From positions 2,312,001-2,376,000 of the forward strand of contig CANXME010002327.1 of the NCBI GenBank assembly GCA_948144175.1: a stretch of DNA of 64,000 nucleotides. Direction: 5' to 3'. A program made the translations under genes and the position numbers. Positions 1 to 12,239 of this stretch are shown here, piece by piece. This stretch comes from Closterium sp. NIES-65 (taxonomy: Eukaryota; Streptophyta; Zygnematophyceae; Desmidiales; Closteriaceae). Every line of letters begins with the position of its first letter. Position 1 is the stretch's first letter. The notes below the pieces were generated by a model. That model was not told the DNA's origin and ran no database searches. It was given only the letters and a program-made list of their open reading frames with translations.

Positions 1-904
1 GCTACCTTGGCTTGCAGATCACCCAGGACAAAGCACAGCGCACCATTACCCTGACTCAGTCACACATGGTGCAGCAGGTCCTTCAGCGCTTCGGCTTCAC
101 GTACTCCTCGCCTCAGGCCACTCCTCTGTCTACTCGCCACTCGCTCTCAGCTCTGCCTTCGGATGAGTGCGTAGAGTCGAGTGGCCCGTACCCAGAGCTT
201 GTTGGCTGCCTCATGTACCTGATGACCTGCACACGACCTGACCTTGCATACCTTCTTAGCATCTTGGCACGCTATGTTGCTCCTAAGAGACATAGACCAG
301 AGCACATGGCTGCAGCGAAGAGGGTGTTGCGCTACGTGTGCAGTACGTCGGGCATGGGGCTAGTGCTTGGAGGGTGACGTCGAGTAGTCCTCAGAGGTCA
401 CGCTGACGCTTCTTGGGCTGACGACCAGGCTCTGCAGCGGTCGTCAGAGGGTTACACCTTCACCCTTGGCTCCGGCTCTGTTTCGTGGCGGTCTACCCGC
501 TCGTCTTCTGTTCTCAGCTCCAGCTGTGAGGCTGATATCTACGCAGGGGCCATGGCTGCACAGGAGCTACGCTGGCTCACCTACCTGTTGACTGACCTAG
601 GAGAGTCGCCTCGTTCTCCTCCAGTTCTGTACGCAGACAAGAAGGCCATGCTGGCCTTGTGTCGGGAGCACAGACAGGAGCACAGAAGGAAGCACATTGC
701 TCTCCGCTACTTCCTAGTTTTGCTCGACTGGTCTTGTGACCGCTTGTTCTCCCCCACTTTGCCTATGGGGGTGTGTCAGAACATTATAGCTTATACATTT
801 TTGTAGGTTGTAGTGGGGTAGCCCATAAGGGGTACAACCCAATTAGGGTTAGTACTTGTACCCAACTGTTTCATAGTTCATTCATCCATTCTCACTTCTC
901 GTCA
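1..904 (+). mobile_element. 3' end of Ty1/copia element A
   Basis: The window opens inside the pol region of a copia retrotransposon. The end of the reverse transcriptase is recognisable from the family motif 'CTRPDLAY' and the 'AAKRVLRY' stretch, followed by RNase H with 'AAQELRWLTYLL' and 'KHIALRY'. After a purine-rich tract ending in TATGGGGGTG comes a short LTR. The element is a fossil with a few breaks, and its 5' part lies outside the window. It is closely related to elements B, C and D further along. Confidence 0.85.
774..904 (+). repeat. 3' LTR of copia element A
   Basis: This 131-bp LTR begins TGTCAGAACATTATAG directly after the polypurine tract and ends in CA. It matches the LTRs of element D in length and in most bases, including the TAGTGGGGTAGCC-like and TAGGGTT-like cores, so A and D belong to one family. 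Confidence 0.75.
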
Positions 905-922
905 CCCAAGTCTCCGAGACCC

Positions 923-981
923 CATTTGTAATGAGAACGATGTCAATTGATAAGAATAAGAAAGCAAGCTTTCTCAATATT
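923..981 (+). repeat. Dispersed ~60-bp repeat, left copy
   Basis: A stretch containing TTTGTAATGAGAACGATG, then a TTGATAAGAATAAGAAA-like run and a TTTCTCAAT-like end, recurs with a few differences at 14127-14190. It resembles the last bases of an LTR from a different family. Element B starts immediately after this copy. Confidence 0.6.
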
Positions 982-1103
982 TGTCAAAATATAATGTTGT
1001 GTAGGCTGTAGTGGGGTAGCCTATATGGGATACACATTTCTAGGGTTGCATATTTGTACCACTTTCATTCCTTAGTGCAGTCATTCTCGTTTCAGTCTTC
1101 TCA
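982..1103 (+). repeat. 5' LTR of element B
   Basis: About 122 bp, starting TGTCAAAATATAATG and ending TTCTCA, directly followed by the primer-binding site TGGTATCGAGCAGG. The last 74 bp match the partial 3' LTR at 13745-13818 almost exactly. Confidence 0.75.
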
Positions 1104-1118
1104 TGGTATCGAGCAGGT
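1104..1118 (+). other. Primer-binding site of element B
   Basis: TGGTATCGAGCAGG lies right at the LTR edge. Plant copia elements usually carry TGGTATCAGAGC here, which pairs with the 3' end of initiator tRNA-Met. The same site is seen next to the LTRs of C, D and, in altered form, E, F and H. Confidence 0.7.
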
Positions 1119-1967
1119 TCCCTCGTGGGAACTGTGCCTAGGGCCCACCGAGTCGAAAGTTTTTTTTTCCTGCCCGTAGCGCGCTGAGCCGCAGTCGCGC
1201 TCCCCTCTCTAACTTCGTCGAGTCGCCCTAGCGGCAACGTCGCGCCGCCTTAGCGGCCCCTGATTCGTCGCCCTAGCGACCCCGTCGCCCTACCTACGGC
1301 CCCGGCCTCGACGCCCTACCTGCGCCCCGGCCCCGTCGCCCTACCTGCGCCGCGGCCTCGTCGCCCTACCTGCGCCCCGGCCCCGTCGCCCTATCTGCGC
1401 CCCGGCCCCGTCGCCCTACTGCGACCACGGCCCCATCGCCCCAACTGCGACCCTGGCCCCGCCGCCATACCTGCGGCCCCGGCCCTAGCCCCGTCGCCCT
1501 ACTTGCGCCTCGACCCCGGTCCCGTCGCCCTACCTCCGTACCGGCCCCGTCGCCCTACCTACGGCCCCGCCCCACCGCCCTACCAGCGGCCCCGCCGCCC
1601 TACCTGCGGCCCCGCCAACCTACCAGCGGCCTCGCCGCCCTACCAGCGGCCCTGCCGCCCTACGCAGCTGAGCCGCCCGCGCCGCTAAGCGGCCCAAGCC
1701 GCTCGTTCCGCTCGAGCCGCCCGAGCCGCCCGAGCCGCCCGAGCTGCCCGAGCCGCCCGAGCCGCCCGAGTCGCCTGAGCAGCTAAGGAGCCGAGCCGCG
1801 GGTGCCGCCGAGCCGCAGTTGCTGCCGAGCCGCCCGAGTCGCCCGAGCCGCCGTGTTGCCGAGCTCCTGTGCTGCCGAGCTGCCCGAACCGCCCAGTCTG
1901 GTGAGAGCAGCGCCTCTGTCACTGTACTGCCCCTGCCCTACAGTTAGCGCTGCTAGTCTACTGCAGT
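1119..1967 (+). repeat. GC-rich repetitive leader of element B
   Basis: There is no credible coding capacity. After GGGCCCACC and a T-run (about 1160) the leader becomes degenerate short repeats: first units like 'GTCGCCCTACCTGCGCCCCGG' variants (about 1270-1680), then GAGCCGCCC triplet-like runs (1690-1880). It ends just before the gag start near 1968. Confidence 0.7.
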
Positions 1968-4900
1968 CATGGCTACCCCCAATGTTTTCACTTTTGACGC
2001 TGAGGTCGGGCCATTGACTTTGACGTCTGGGTAGATGACGTGCAGCTTTTCCTACAGTGCGATAGGGCAGACGGTCTCTCCCTCTTTGACCTCACCTCTG
2101 GTGCCTCCCCTGCCCCTGCTGCCGATGCCGACGCCACTGTTCGCTCACAGTGGGCCACTCGCCATGCTGCTGCACGTCTTGCTGTGCGTCGCCACCTGCC
2201 TACCACTGAGCGCGCACACTTTAGTGAGTACAAGAGTGCTCAGACCTTGTACGACGCTATAGTTGCGCGCTACTCTTCCCCTGCCACTACTGCACTGAGC
2301 CGCCTCATGCTACCGTACCTCTTCCCTGACCTTGCTGCCTTTCCCACAGTCGCTGACCTTATTATGCACCTCCGCACTAGTGACACTCGCTATGGCGCTG
2401 CGCTTCCTGCTGAGTTCTGCACCAAGAACCCCCCCCCCCCCCCGATGTACATCACTCTCTACTACGTAGTCACCCGCCTCCCTGTCTCCCTTTGTGTAGT
2501 CAGAGACCACTTCCTCTCAGTCTCTCCCACCACTCTCACTGTTGACCTCCTAGAGAAGGCCCTCCTAGCAGCGGAGAAGAGCATAGTCGCTGTAGGAGCC
2601 TCTCGTGGTGACCCTCGCACCCCCATCTTTGAGGGGTGTTCCCCCTCCCCCCTTTTGCCCTCTGTCGCCTCTGCTGCTGTGGCCGACCTCGTTGGTCTTG
2701 AGTCGGTCGGTGCGACGTCTGCCCCCAGCGAGAGACACCGCTCTGGCAAGGGCAAGGGGGGCAGGGGCGCGGGAGGAGCTAGCGGGGGTGGTGGAGGCGG
2801 CGGTGGAGGCGGCGGAGGGAGTGGGGGTGGCGGTGGGAGTGGTGGCGGGGGTGGAGGTGTCGGTGGCGGTAGTGGAGGCGGAGGCGGCGGAGGCGGTAGC
2901 GGTGGGAGCGGAGGCAGCGGTGGTGGTGGAGGTGGAGGAGGCGGTTGTGGAGGAGGTGGAGCTGGTCAAGGTGGCGCTACGCAGAGGAGTGGGTCCGGTG
3001 GTGGTCAGCGCCAGCAGCAGCAGCAGCAGCGTTCTCGGGACATCCCCCCCCCTTAGCAACTCCGTGAGTGGTACGCTACACGTCAGCGTGGTGGGGGTAC
3101 TGGTCCGTGCACCTACGTCCTACGCACCGGAGACCACGCTGGTGAGCAGTGTGGGGGTGCACACCCCACCCAGCGCTGCTTTGTGTTATAGTCACAGTAG
3201 GCTCGAATGTGCCTAAAACGAAAGATAGAGTGCAAAGTCGGATTTCTGCACAGCGGCTTCAAACGTTCATATCGTTCTGGTCATAGCTTTAAATGACTTG
3301 ATTCAACTTGGATCTGGAGCGTCTTATTGTCCCCTTTAATAAGCAATTTAGATCGCAAGATTTGACCAAGTATTGACGACACAGCGTTGGTTTGAACGAA
3401 CGGCACTATGGCAGCCACTATAGTCTTAGAACACAAGATAGGAAGAAGTTAGGAAGAGTTACGAGTTGGGAATGACTCCCAGCTCCTACAAACCCCAAGA
3501 GCCGAGGTACAGTGATGTGGAACAGTGCCACACTGTCCCCAGCCACGAAGGGTCTCGAAACTACCCTTCACTAGGGCCTACACCAAGTGAAATGTTACAC
3601 TACACAAAGTAATGTAACTTTCTTCAATATCTTGAGGTGCACCCTTTTGGCGAGCTTCGAAATCACTCGAGGCCTGACACAAAGGCTCGGGCTCTTCATC
3701 ACAAACTCATCCTTGGGTTCTTGATGGGTCTTCTGCACACACCTGCGACACGCCGAACGTTCGACACAGGACAAAATAGAAACCGCGCGCGAGACACAAA
3801 CGACCGCGTAACACGCGTTTAGCGATATCTCGCTATTGACTCGACACACACACTCGACATCATGACTCAACATTCACACACAATTATAAGCATGAAATAT
3901 ATCTTATCCCATGCCCTCATACAATTCCTTACACACACACATGCACGCACACGGACAACAAGCCGAGTGCAAACCGTAGGGTTGCACCAACACTTTGGCC
4001 GCCTGATGGACGCTTGGCGTCACCAGTTCTCGGAGGCCACTGAGATCCCCCGCTGGGGTGAGCTGTCTAGGGCGGGTGTAGCTATCTTTGATCTTGACTT
4101 TGATGCTATTCTTGCTCTCATGTATGCTGTGACTATTTGTGAGGAGGGTGACTGTTACCGGTGTTTCCCGCCCAACCCGGGCATTGAGACTTCTGCTCTA
4201 GGTATTGGTGAGGCTGCTGCTCAGGGTGCCAGTGAGGCTGCTGCTCTAGGTGCCAGTGCGTCTGCGTCCTCAGGTGCTGGTGAGTCTGCGCTCTCAGGTA
4301 CCTCATCGGCTTCGGCCTCCCTCACCTTCACACTTGACTTAGGGGCTTCTCGCTCCTTTCAAGACCGCACCACACTCACGCCGCTTGGTCGGCCAGTTGC
4401 AGTCTCCCTAGCAGACCCCTCTAGGGGTCCTGTCCTTTCTCACTTCTCCACTGTCCTCCCGTGTCCGACCGCCCCCCTCTGGCACCTTGTCTGGTCTTTA
4501 CCTCCCCTCGTTCTCTACAAACTTGGTGAGTGGTGCTGACCTGCAGGATGCGGGGGTTCACTAGTTTACTCCTGCAAGTCAGCGGGTGACCCACTCCTCG
4601 GACGCTCGCACAAGCCGGCACCTGGCCACGTTTACGCGTCGGCTGGGGTCGAGCCTCTACACCCTGACCACTCCGTCTCCTCCTGTTCTCGCGTCTGGCC
4701 AGGTAGCTGCGTCGGGTCAGGTGTTTGCTGCAGCGTCCAGGTCTGGTCCTGAGTTTGCCCCTTGCTGGTGTCGCCTCCTGTCATTGAGGTGTTGATCGAC
4801 TGGATCCGCGCAGCTCGTCTCCAGCTCATGCAGAGCTTTGGCTCGGACTTTCCTGTTCTGCGTCTGCACTATGACCGAGGCGGAGAGTTCTCCTCTGGCC

Positions 4901-5959
4901 TCCTGCGAGGCTACTGCTGTGCGCGAGGCATCCGCCAGACCTTAACGCTTCCGGACTCTCCACAGCAAAATGGGATTGCTGAGCGCCACATTGGCATGGT
5001 CATGGACGTCGCTCGTACGTCCATGATGCATGCGGCTGCCCCCCATTTTCTGTCCGTTTGCGGTTCGGTACGCGGCGCATCATATCAACCTTCACCCCAG
5101 GGTCTCCATGCCGGGGATTTCCCCAGCTTTGCTGTGGACGGGGAAGGTAGGCGATGCGTCTCCGTTCCGTGTCTGGGGATCTCGGGCGTTTGTCCGCGAC
5201 TTGTCTGCGGACAAGCTGTCCCCTTGTGCTGCTCCTTGTGTCTTCCTTGGCTTCCCTCCTGACGCGCCGGGGTGGCAGTTCTACCACCCCTCCTCTCGTC
5301 GTGTTCTGTCCTCCTAGGACGTCACGTTTGACGAGTCGGTGCCCTACTACCGTCTCTTCCCCTACTGCACTCCTTCCCTCCCCCCGCCTCCGCTCTTCCT
5401 TGTGCCTGGTCCCCACCCGGTAGAACCCCTCCCCCCTAAGGGTCCTGCCCCTTCAGGTGTGTCCTAGGTAGACGCAGTCGAGCCTGTCGAGGTTAGTGGT
5501 GACTATGGTACTGCTGCGGGTGCTGAGCCTGGGGGTGCTGACTCTGGGGGTGCTGAGCCTAGGGGTGCTACGCCTGGGGGTGCTGAGCCTGGGGGTGCTA
5601 CGTCTGGAGGTGCTGACCCTGGGGGTGCCTCGTCGGGAGCTGTTGAGCCTGGGGGTGCGGAGCCGGCGGCAGCTGGGCCTGCTCGTGTGGCGTCTGGCGG
5701 TGCTGAGCCTAGAGGTCCTCCGGGTGCTTCCTCTCTGAGGACTACGCTTGCGGCTCTTGGGTTTGATCCCTCTACTACCGACCCGTCGCTGTTTCTACGC
5801 ACCGACACCTCTTTGCTGCCATTCTACATCCTTGTGTACGTCGACGACTTGGTCTTTGCCACTGCTGACACTGCTGGACTCGCCCACGTGAAGTTCAAGC
5901 TCCAGAAGAGACACACATGCACAGACGTGGGTGAACAGCGCAGCTACCTTGGCTTGCAG
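1968..5959 (+). pseudogene. gag-pol region of element B (first part)
   Basis: A gag region starts near 1968, with a copia-type capsid section followed by a Gly-rich tract (about 2770-2990) and a Cys/His cluster. Protease ('LDLGASRSF'-like, near 4340), integrase core ('QQNGIAERHIGM', near 4970) and a Pro/Gly-rich linker follow, and then the start of reverse transcriptase with the 'YVDDLVFAT' catalytic motif near 5840. The gag region is split by the insert at 3184-3992. The region is clearly decayed, with many breaks, and nothing suggests that it still makes protein. Confidence 0.8.
3184..3992. mobile_element. 809-bp LTR-like insertion (probable solo LTR) in element B gag
   Basis: The insert is flanked on both sides by the same five bases, CTTTG (3179-3183 and 3993-3997). 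It begins TGTTATAG and ends CCAACA, the TG...CA ends of an LTR. It is AT-richer than its surroundings and holds no credible open frame. Length, ends and target duplication fit a solo LTR from a family with longer LTRs than the local copia elements. A non-autonomous element without pol is the alternative. The orientation is unknown. Confidence 0.75.
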
Positions 5960-6087
5960 TGAGAAGAACTGAACGAGAATGGAAATGACTAAGTGAAAGT
6001 TGGGTAAAAATACAAACCCTAGAGAGCTGTACCCCAAATGTGCTACCCCACTATAGCCTACAACAGCTATGTCATATATATCTGACA
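5960..6087 (-). repeat. 3' LTR of element C
   Basis: On the minus strand it starts TGTCAGATATATATG and ends TTCTTCTCA. The preceding minus-strand tract TGCCTATGGGGGTG (6088-6101) is the polypurine primer site for plus-strand synthesis. Confidence 0.9.
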
Positions 6088-6299
6088 CACCCCCATAGGC
6101 AAAGTGGGGGAGAACAAGGGGTCACAAGACCTGTCAAGCAAAGCAAAGCAAAGCAAGCTCAGGGTGGATCACAAAGTCACCACACAGTCCGAGCAAAACA
6201 ACAAGGCCACAAGGCCAGTTCACATGCAGGAGTACACATATATATATAGAGCTAGACAAGCAAGAGCAGGTATATATATGTGACAGTACAAGTAAGGTC

Positions 6300-9200
6300 A
6301 AGAGGAGAGCAAGTGAGGCAAGACAGGTACAAGACCCAGCTGAGTGCAGAAGCGCTGATGGTCACAAGGCGCGAGTGCCTTGGTGAACACATCAGCACTG
6401 TTGGCCTTAGAGGCCACGTACGCAAGCCGCAACTGTCCACGCTGCTGTAGCTCGCGAGCAAGGAAGTACCGGAGAGCAATGTGCTTCGTTCTGTGCTCCA
6501 CGCACTCCTCTCGACACAAGGCCAACATGGCCTTGTTGTCTACGAACAGCACAGGACAAGAACGAGGCGGCTCTCCAAGGTCAGTCAGCAGGTAGGTGAG
6601 CCAGCGAAGCTCCTGTGCAGCCATGGCCCCGGCGTAGATCTCAGCCTTACAACTGGAGCTGAAGACAGAAGACGAGCGAGTAGCCCGCCACGAGACAGAG
6701 CCGGAACCAAGGCTGAAGGTGTAACCCTATGACGACCGCTGCGTAGCCTGGTCGTCAGCCCAAGAAGCGTCCGCGTGTCCCGTAAGGACCACTGGACTCC
6801 GCCCTCCAAGCACTAGCCCCATGCCCGACGTACTGCACAGGTAGCGCAACACCCTCTTCGCCGCAGCCATGTGCTCTGGTTGGTGTCTCCCAGGAGCAAC
6901 ATAGCGTGCAAGAATGCTAAGAGGGTATGCAAGGTCAGGCCGTGTGCAGGTCATCAGATACATGAGACAGCCAACAAGCTCTGGGTAGGGCCACTCGACT
7001 CTACGGACTCATCCGAAGGCAGAGCTGAGAGCGAGTGGCAAGTAGACAGAGGAGTGGCCTGAGGCGAGGAGTACGTGAAGCTGAAGCGCTGAAGGACCTG
7101 CTGCACCATGTGTGACTGAGTCAAGGTAATGGTGCGGCGTGCTCTGTCCCGAGTGATCTGCAAGCCAAGATAGCTGCGCAGTTCACCAAGGTCTGTGCAC
7201 GTGTGTCTCTTCAGCAGCTCAGACTTCACGTAGGCGAGTCCAGCAGTGTCAGCTGTGGCAAAGACCAAGTCGTCGACGTACACGAGGATGTAGAACGGCG
7301 GCAGAGAAGTGTCGGTGCGCAGAAACAGCGACGGGTCAGCAGTAGAGGGAGCAAACCCAAGAGCCACAAGCGTAGTCCTCAGTGTGTCCTACCACTCACG
7401 TGGTGCCTGGCGGAGACCGTAGACTGGCCGTCGGAGGCTCCACTGGGTGCCAGGAGGGAAAATCCCAATGAAGCCAGGTGGACGGCGCAGCCAGATCTCC
7501 TCGTGCAAGCTACCCTGCAGCACCCGAAGAGTGGTCACCCGAAGAGTGGTCATCTTCGGGGTGGGAGAGAAGGTCTGAAAGTAGTCAACTCCCTGCCGCT
7601 GACTGAAGCCTCGAGCCACGTACCGCGCCTTGAAGACAGGTGGAGAGCCCGGCGGCCGCTTCACCCTGAAGATCCACATGCCACTGACGATGTTCGCCCC
7701 CGGAGGGGGAACCGCATCAACGTAGGTGCCTGTGGACTTCCAGGAAGCCATCTGTGCATCCATAGCTGCGTGCCACTGAGAGGAGTAGGGACCCTCTACG
7801 GCCTCCGCGTAAGAGCACGGAGTCGGGATGTCTAGTGCATCCGGGTCTCCCTCAGGGGCAAGTAGTACAGACGCGAGATGAGGTGAAGCAGCAGCCAGAC
7901 ACTGGAACTCCTCCTGCCTGTCCTCAAGGACGTCCGTGCCAAGAGCACACTCACCCCCGATAGACGGAGGACAGACAGACGCAGACTCAGTAACCAGACT
8001 GGCAGCGTAGTCTAGACGACAACGAGCAGCAAAGTCGACGAGCTCAGCAACAAGCGCAGACGCAGCAGTGGACTCAAACGAGAGGTCAGTGACGACAGTA
8101 GCAAGGAGACGCGTGACAGTAGGACTAGCAGCACGAAGAGAGTCCGACTCCGGGTCAGCAAGGGCAGGAAGAGAGGACTCAGGAGGAGAAGGCAAAGGGG
8201 CACGCAGAGTAGCAGTGGTCGGACGCAGAGACATCCGGTGCGTGCAAGGGACAGGAGGAGGACACTGACGCGAACCGAGACCACTAGCGCGAGAAGTACG
8301 AACAGGCGACGCGGGACGAGACGCAGGCTCACGACGCTCAGCAAGACCTCCAGTAGGACCAGTGTAAGGAGAGGGAGCAGGAAGTGGGGAGGTGGGCTCT
8401 AACTGTGACTGGGACTGGACAGGCGGTGGACTCTCTACAGGAGGAGAAAGACCAAGAACCTGCTGTAGGAGCGGAACGAAGTACGGCTGAGGCCGGGCGG
8501 GGACTCTAGGCACAGCAAGGACAGCACCAGCACCCTCAGCGGCAGCACTAGCGCCAACAGCACCTCCAGCTGCAGGACCGCCAGCAGCACCAGCAGCAGG
8601 ACCATCGCCAGGACAGACAGCAGCAGTCTCAGCACCAACATCCTTAGCAGCTCCAGCTCCAGTAGGACCCGCATGCCCAGCAGCTCCGGGACCGGCAGCA
8701 CCAGCACCCTCAGCAGTCCAAGAAGCTCCAGCACCAGCAGTGCGCCTCCAGCGACGAGCGAACCACTCGCGCAGCTCCTGTGGAGAGAGGGGCTCCCGCG
8801 GCGACGGAGCAGCCGAAGAACCTCCAGGCCCAGCACCGCCAGACGCCACTAGGGGAGGTCCAGCGGCCGGAGGCTCCGCACAGCCAGGCTCAGCAGCCTC
8901 AGACGCAGCACCCCCAGGCTCAGCAGCTCCCGACGTAGCACCCCCAGACTCAGCACCCCCAGGCTCAGCAGCTCCAAACGCAGCACCCCCAGGCTCAGCA
9001 CCCCCAGGCTCAGCAACCACGCGCATAGCACCCCCAGGCTCAGCACCCCCAGGCTCGTCACCCCTAGGCTCAGCACCCACGCGCACAGCACCCCCAGAGT
9101 CAGCACCCCCAGTCTCATCACCCTCCGCAGGACCAGAGTCACCATCAACCTCGACCGGCTCGACGGCGTCTACCTGGGACACACCTGAAGGGGCAGGAAC

Positions 9201-10950
9201 CTGAGGGGGGAGGGGGTCTACCGGGGGGGGACCTGGCACAAGGAAGTCCGGTGGCGGGGGGAGGGAAGGAGTGCGGTAGGGGAAGAGGCGGTAGAAGGGG
9301 ACTGACTCGTCGAACGTGACATCCTGGGAGGACAGAACACGACGAGAGGAGGGGTGGTAGAACTGCCACCCTGGAGCGTCAGGGGGGAAGCCAAGGAAGA
9401 CACAGGGAGAAGCACGGGGGGACAGCTTGTCCGCAGACAAGTCGCGGACAAACGCCCGAGATCCCCAGACACGGAACGCAGACGCATCGCCGACCTTCCC
9501 CGTCCACAGCAAGACTGGGGACATCGCGGGCCGAGAGACCCTGGGGTGAAGGTTGAGCTGATGCGCCGCGTACCGAACCGCAAACGGCCACAGAAAATGG
9601 GGGGCAGCCGCATGCATCATGGACGTACGAGCGACATCCATGACCATGCCAATGCGGCGCTCAGCAATCCCATTTTGCTGTGGAGAGTCCAAAAGCGTAA
9701 AGGTCTGGCGGATCCCCCGTGCACGAGAGTAGTCTCGTAGAAGGCGAGAGGAGAACTCCCCACCTCGATCAGAGTGCAGACGCTGAACAGGAAAGTCCGA
9801 GCCAAAGCTTCGCCTGAGCTGGAGACGAGCCTCGCGGATCCAGTCGATCGGCACCTCAGTGACATCACCCTTGCTGCGCAAGGGGAAGACTATGGTGTAA
9901 TGCGAGTAGTCGTCAACCACCAACAAGAAGTAGTGCTCATGACCCTGCCCACGAACGCGGGCCGGGCCCCACACGTCCATGTGAAGTGTCTGCAGAGGAG
10001 CCTCTGTCGGGGGAAACTGGGAGGAGTGAGGAGCAGCCCTGAGGCGCCCCTCGACACAGGGGACAGAGGAAGGTCCTGGTCCCGAAGGAAGGGGAGGGAG
10101 AGAGCGGGGAAGACCTCAGACAAGGACACGGGAAGCCATGCCCCGAAGACGGGGCAAGTAGGGGTGGCCAAGACGGTGGTGCCACAGGAGAGTCTCGTGA
10201 GACAGGAGGCGACACGAACAGGGGGGCAGACTCAGGGCCAGACCGGGACGCAGCAGCAAACACCTGACCTGACGCAGCTACCTGACCAGACGCAGGGACA
10301 GGAGGAGACTCAGTGGTCAGAGTGTAGAGGCTCGACCCCGGCCGACGCAAGAACGTGGCCAGGTGCCGGCCTGTGCGTGCGTCCGTGCAGTGGGTCACCC
10401 GCTGACTCGCAGGAGTGAACTGGTGAACCCCCGCATCCTGCAGGTCCACACCACTCACCAAGTTCGTCGAGAATGAGGGAAGGTACAGACCAGACAGGGT
10501 GCCCGAGGGGGCAGCCGGACATGGGAGGACAGTGGAAAAGTGAGAGAGGACAGGACCCCCAGAGGGGTCAGCCAGGGAGACTGCAACCGGCCGACCAAGC
10601 GGCGTGAGTGTGGTGCGGTCTCAAAAGAAGGAGCGGGAAGCTCCTGAGTCAAGCGTGAAAGAGAGGGAGGACGAAGCCGACGCAGTACCTGAAAGCGCAG
10701 CCTCACCAGTATCTGAGAGTGCAGACGCACTAGCACCTAGAGCAGCAGTCTCACAAGCACCTAGCGCAGCAGTACCAATGCCCGGGTCAGGCGGAAAACA
10801 CCGGTAACAGTCACCCTCCTCACTAATAGTCACAGCATACATAGCACCAAGAATAGCATCAAAGTCAAGATCAAAGATAGCTACACCAGCCCTAGACAGC
10901 TCTCCCCAGCGGGGAATCTCACTAGCCTCGGGGAACTGCTGACGCCAAGC
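6300..10950 (-). pseudogene. pol region of element C
   Basis: Reading on the minus strand from 10950: protease with 'TLDSGASRSFF' near 10640; a zinc-binding and integrase core section with 'DVWGPARVRGQGHE' and 'PQQNGIAERRIGM' (about 9980-9400); a long Pro/Ala/Gly-rich linker (about 9250-7850); reverse transcriptase with 'YVDDLVFAT' (about 7750-6970); and RNase H with 'AAQELRWLTYLL' (about 6960-6300). The order integrase before reverse transcriptase defines Ty1/copia. Several breaks are present. Confidence 0.88.
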
Positions 10951-12190
10951 GTCCGTCAAGCGGCCAAAGCAGCGCTGGGTGGGGTGGGCACCCTCACACT
11001 ACTCACCCGCGCGGTCGCCGGAACGAAGGACGTAGGCGCACGGACCAGTACCCCCACCCCTCTGACGCTGCGTGTACCACTCACGGAGCTGCTGAGGCGG
11101 AGGGATGTCCCGCGAACGCTGCTGCTGCTGCTGCTGCTGCTGGCGCTGACCACTACCAGAGCCGCTCCACTGCGGGGCACCACCCCGACCAGCTCCACCC
11201 CCACCGCCACCACCGCCTCCTCCTCCGCCTCCACCGCCGCCTCCACCCCCACTGCTGCCGCCACCACCGCCGCCGCCTCCGCCGCTGCCACCACCACCAC
11301 CGCCTCCGCCACTACTCCCACCGCCACCCCCACTCCCTCCGCCGCCTCCACCGCCACCTCCACCGCCCCCTCCAGCTCCACCCGCGCCCTTGCCCCCCTT
11401 GCCCTTACCAGAGCGGCGTCTCCCGCTAGGGGCAGACGTCGCGCCGACCGACTCAAGACCAAGCAGGTCGGCAACAGCAGCAGAGGCAACAGAGAGCAGC
11501 AGGGGGGAAGGAGAGCACCCCTCAAAGATGGGGGTGCAAGGGTCACCACGAGAGGCTCCTACAGCGACGATGCTCTTTTCCGCCGCTAGGAGGGCCTTCT
11601 CGAGGAGGTCGACAGTGAGGGTGGTGGGAGAGACTGAGAGAAAGTGGTCCCTGACTACGCGAAGGGAGTCAGGGAGGCGTGCGACTACGTAGTAGAGAGT
11701 GATGTACATGGGGGGGGGGTTCTTGGCGTAGAACTCAGCAGGAAGGGCGGCGCGGTAGCGAGTGTCACTAGTGCAGAGGTGCGTAACGAGGTCAGCGACA
11801 GTGAGAAAGGCAGTGAGGTCAGGAAAGAGGTACGGTAGCATGAGATGGCTCAGTGCAACAGTGGTAGGGGAAGAGTAGCGCGCAACTACAGCGTCGTACA
11901 AGGTCTGAGCACTCTTGTACTGACTAAAGTGCGCGCGCTCAGTGGTAGGGAGGTGGCGACGCACAGCAAGACGTGCAGCAGCATCGCGGGTGGCCCACTG
12001 AGAGCGAACAGTGGGGTCAGCATCAGCAGCAGGGGAAGGAGAGGCGCCAGAAGTGAGATCAAAGAGAGAGAGACCGTCCGCCCTATCGCACTGTAAGAAC
12101 AGCTGCAGGTCGTCGACCCAGACCTCAAAGTCAATGGCTCGACCCTCAGCGTCAAAAGCTAGGACACTAAGGGTAGCCAAGACGACGACA
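10950..12190 (-). pseudogene. gag region of element C
   Basis: The capsid-like section contains 'SVLAFDAEGRAIDFEVW' near its start and 'KSAQTLYDAVVARYSSP' further on. A Gly tract of roughly 60 or more residues (about 11380-11190) and a Gln run follow. Next is a cysteine/histidine cluster of spacing C-x13-C-x3-H-x4-C near 11000, where copia gag normally has a C-x2-C-x4-H-x4-C knuckle. The same unusual spacing is found in D and F, so it is a family trait and not decay. Confidence 0.8.
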
Positions 12191-12239
12191 GTGAAGCAGT
12201 GCAAGCAGTAGGGGAAGGGCACGCAGTGACAGCGGTACG

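Noticed and set aside
1119-1967. Open frames in GC-rich retroelement leaders (also 12240-13285, 54240-55300, 56800-57400) as genes
   Set aside because: They follow from stop-poor tandem repeats, appear on both strands at once and have no family motif.
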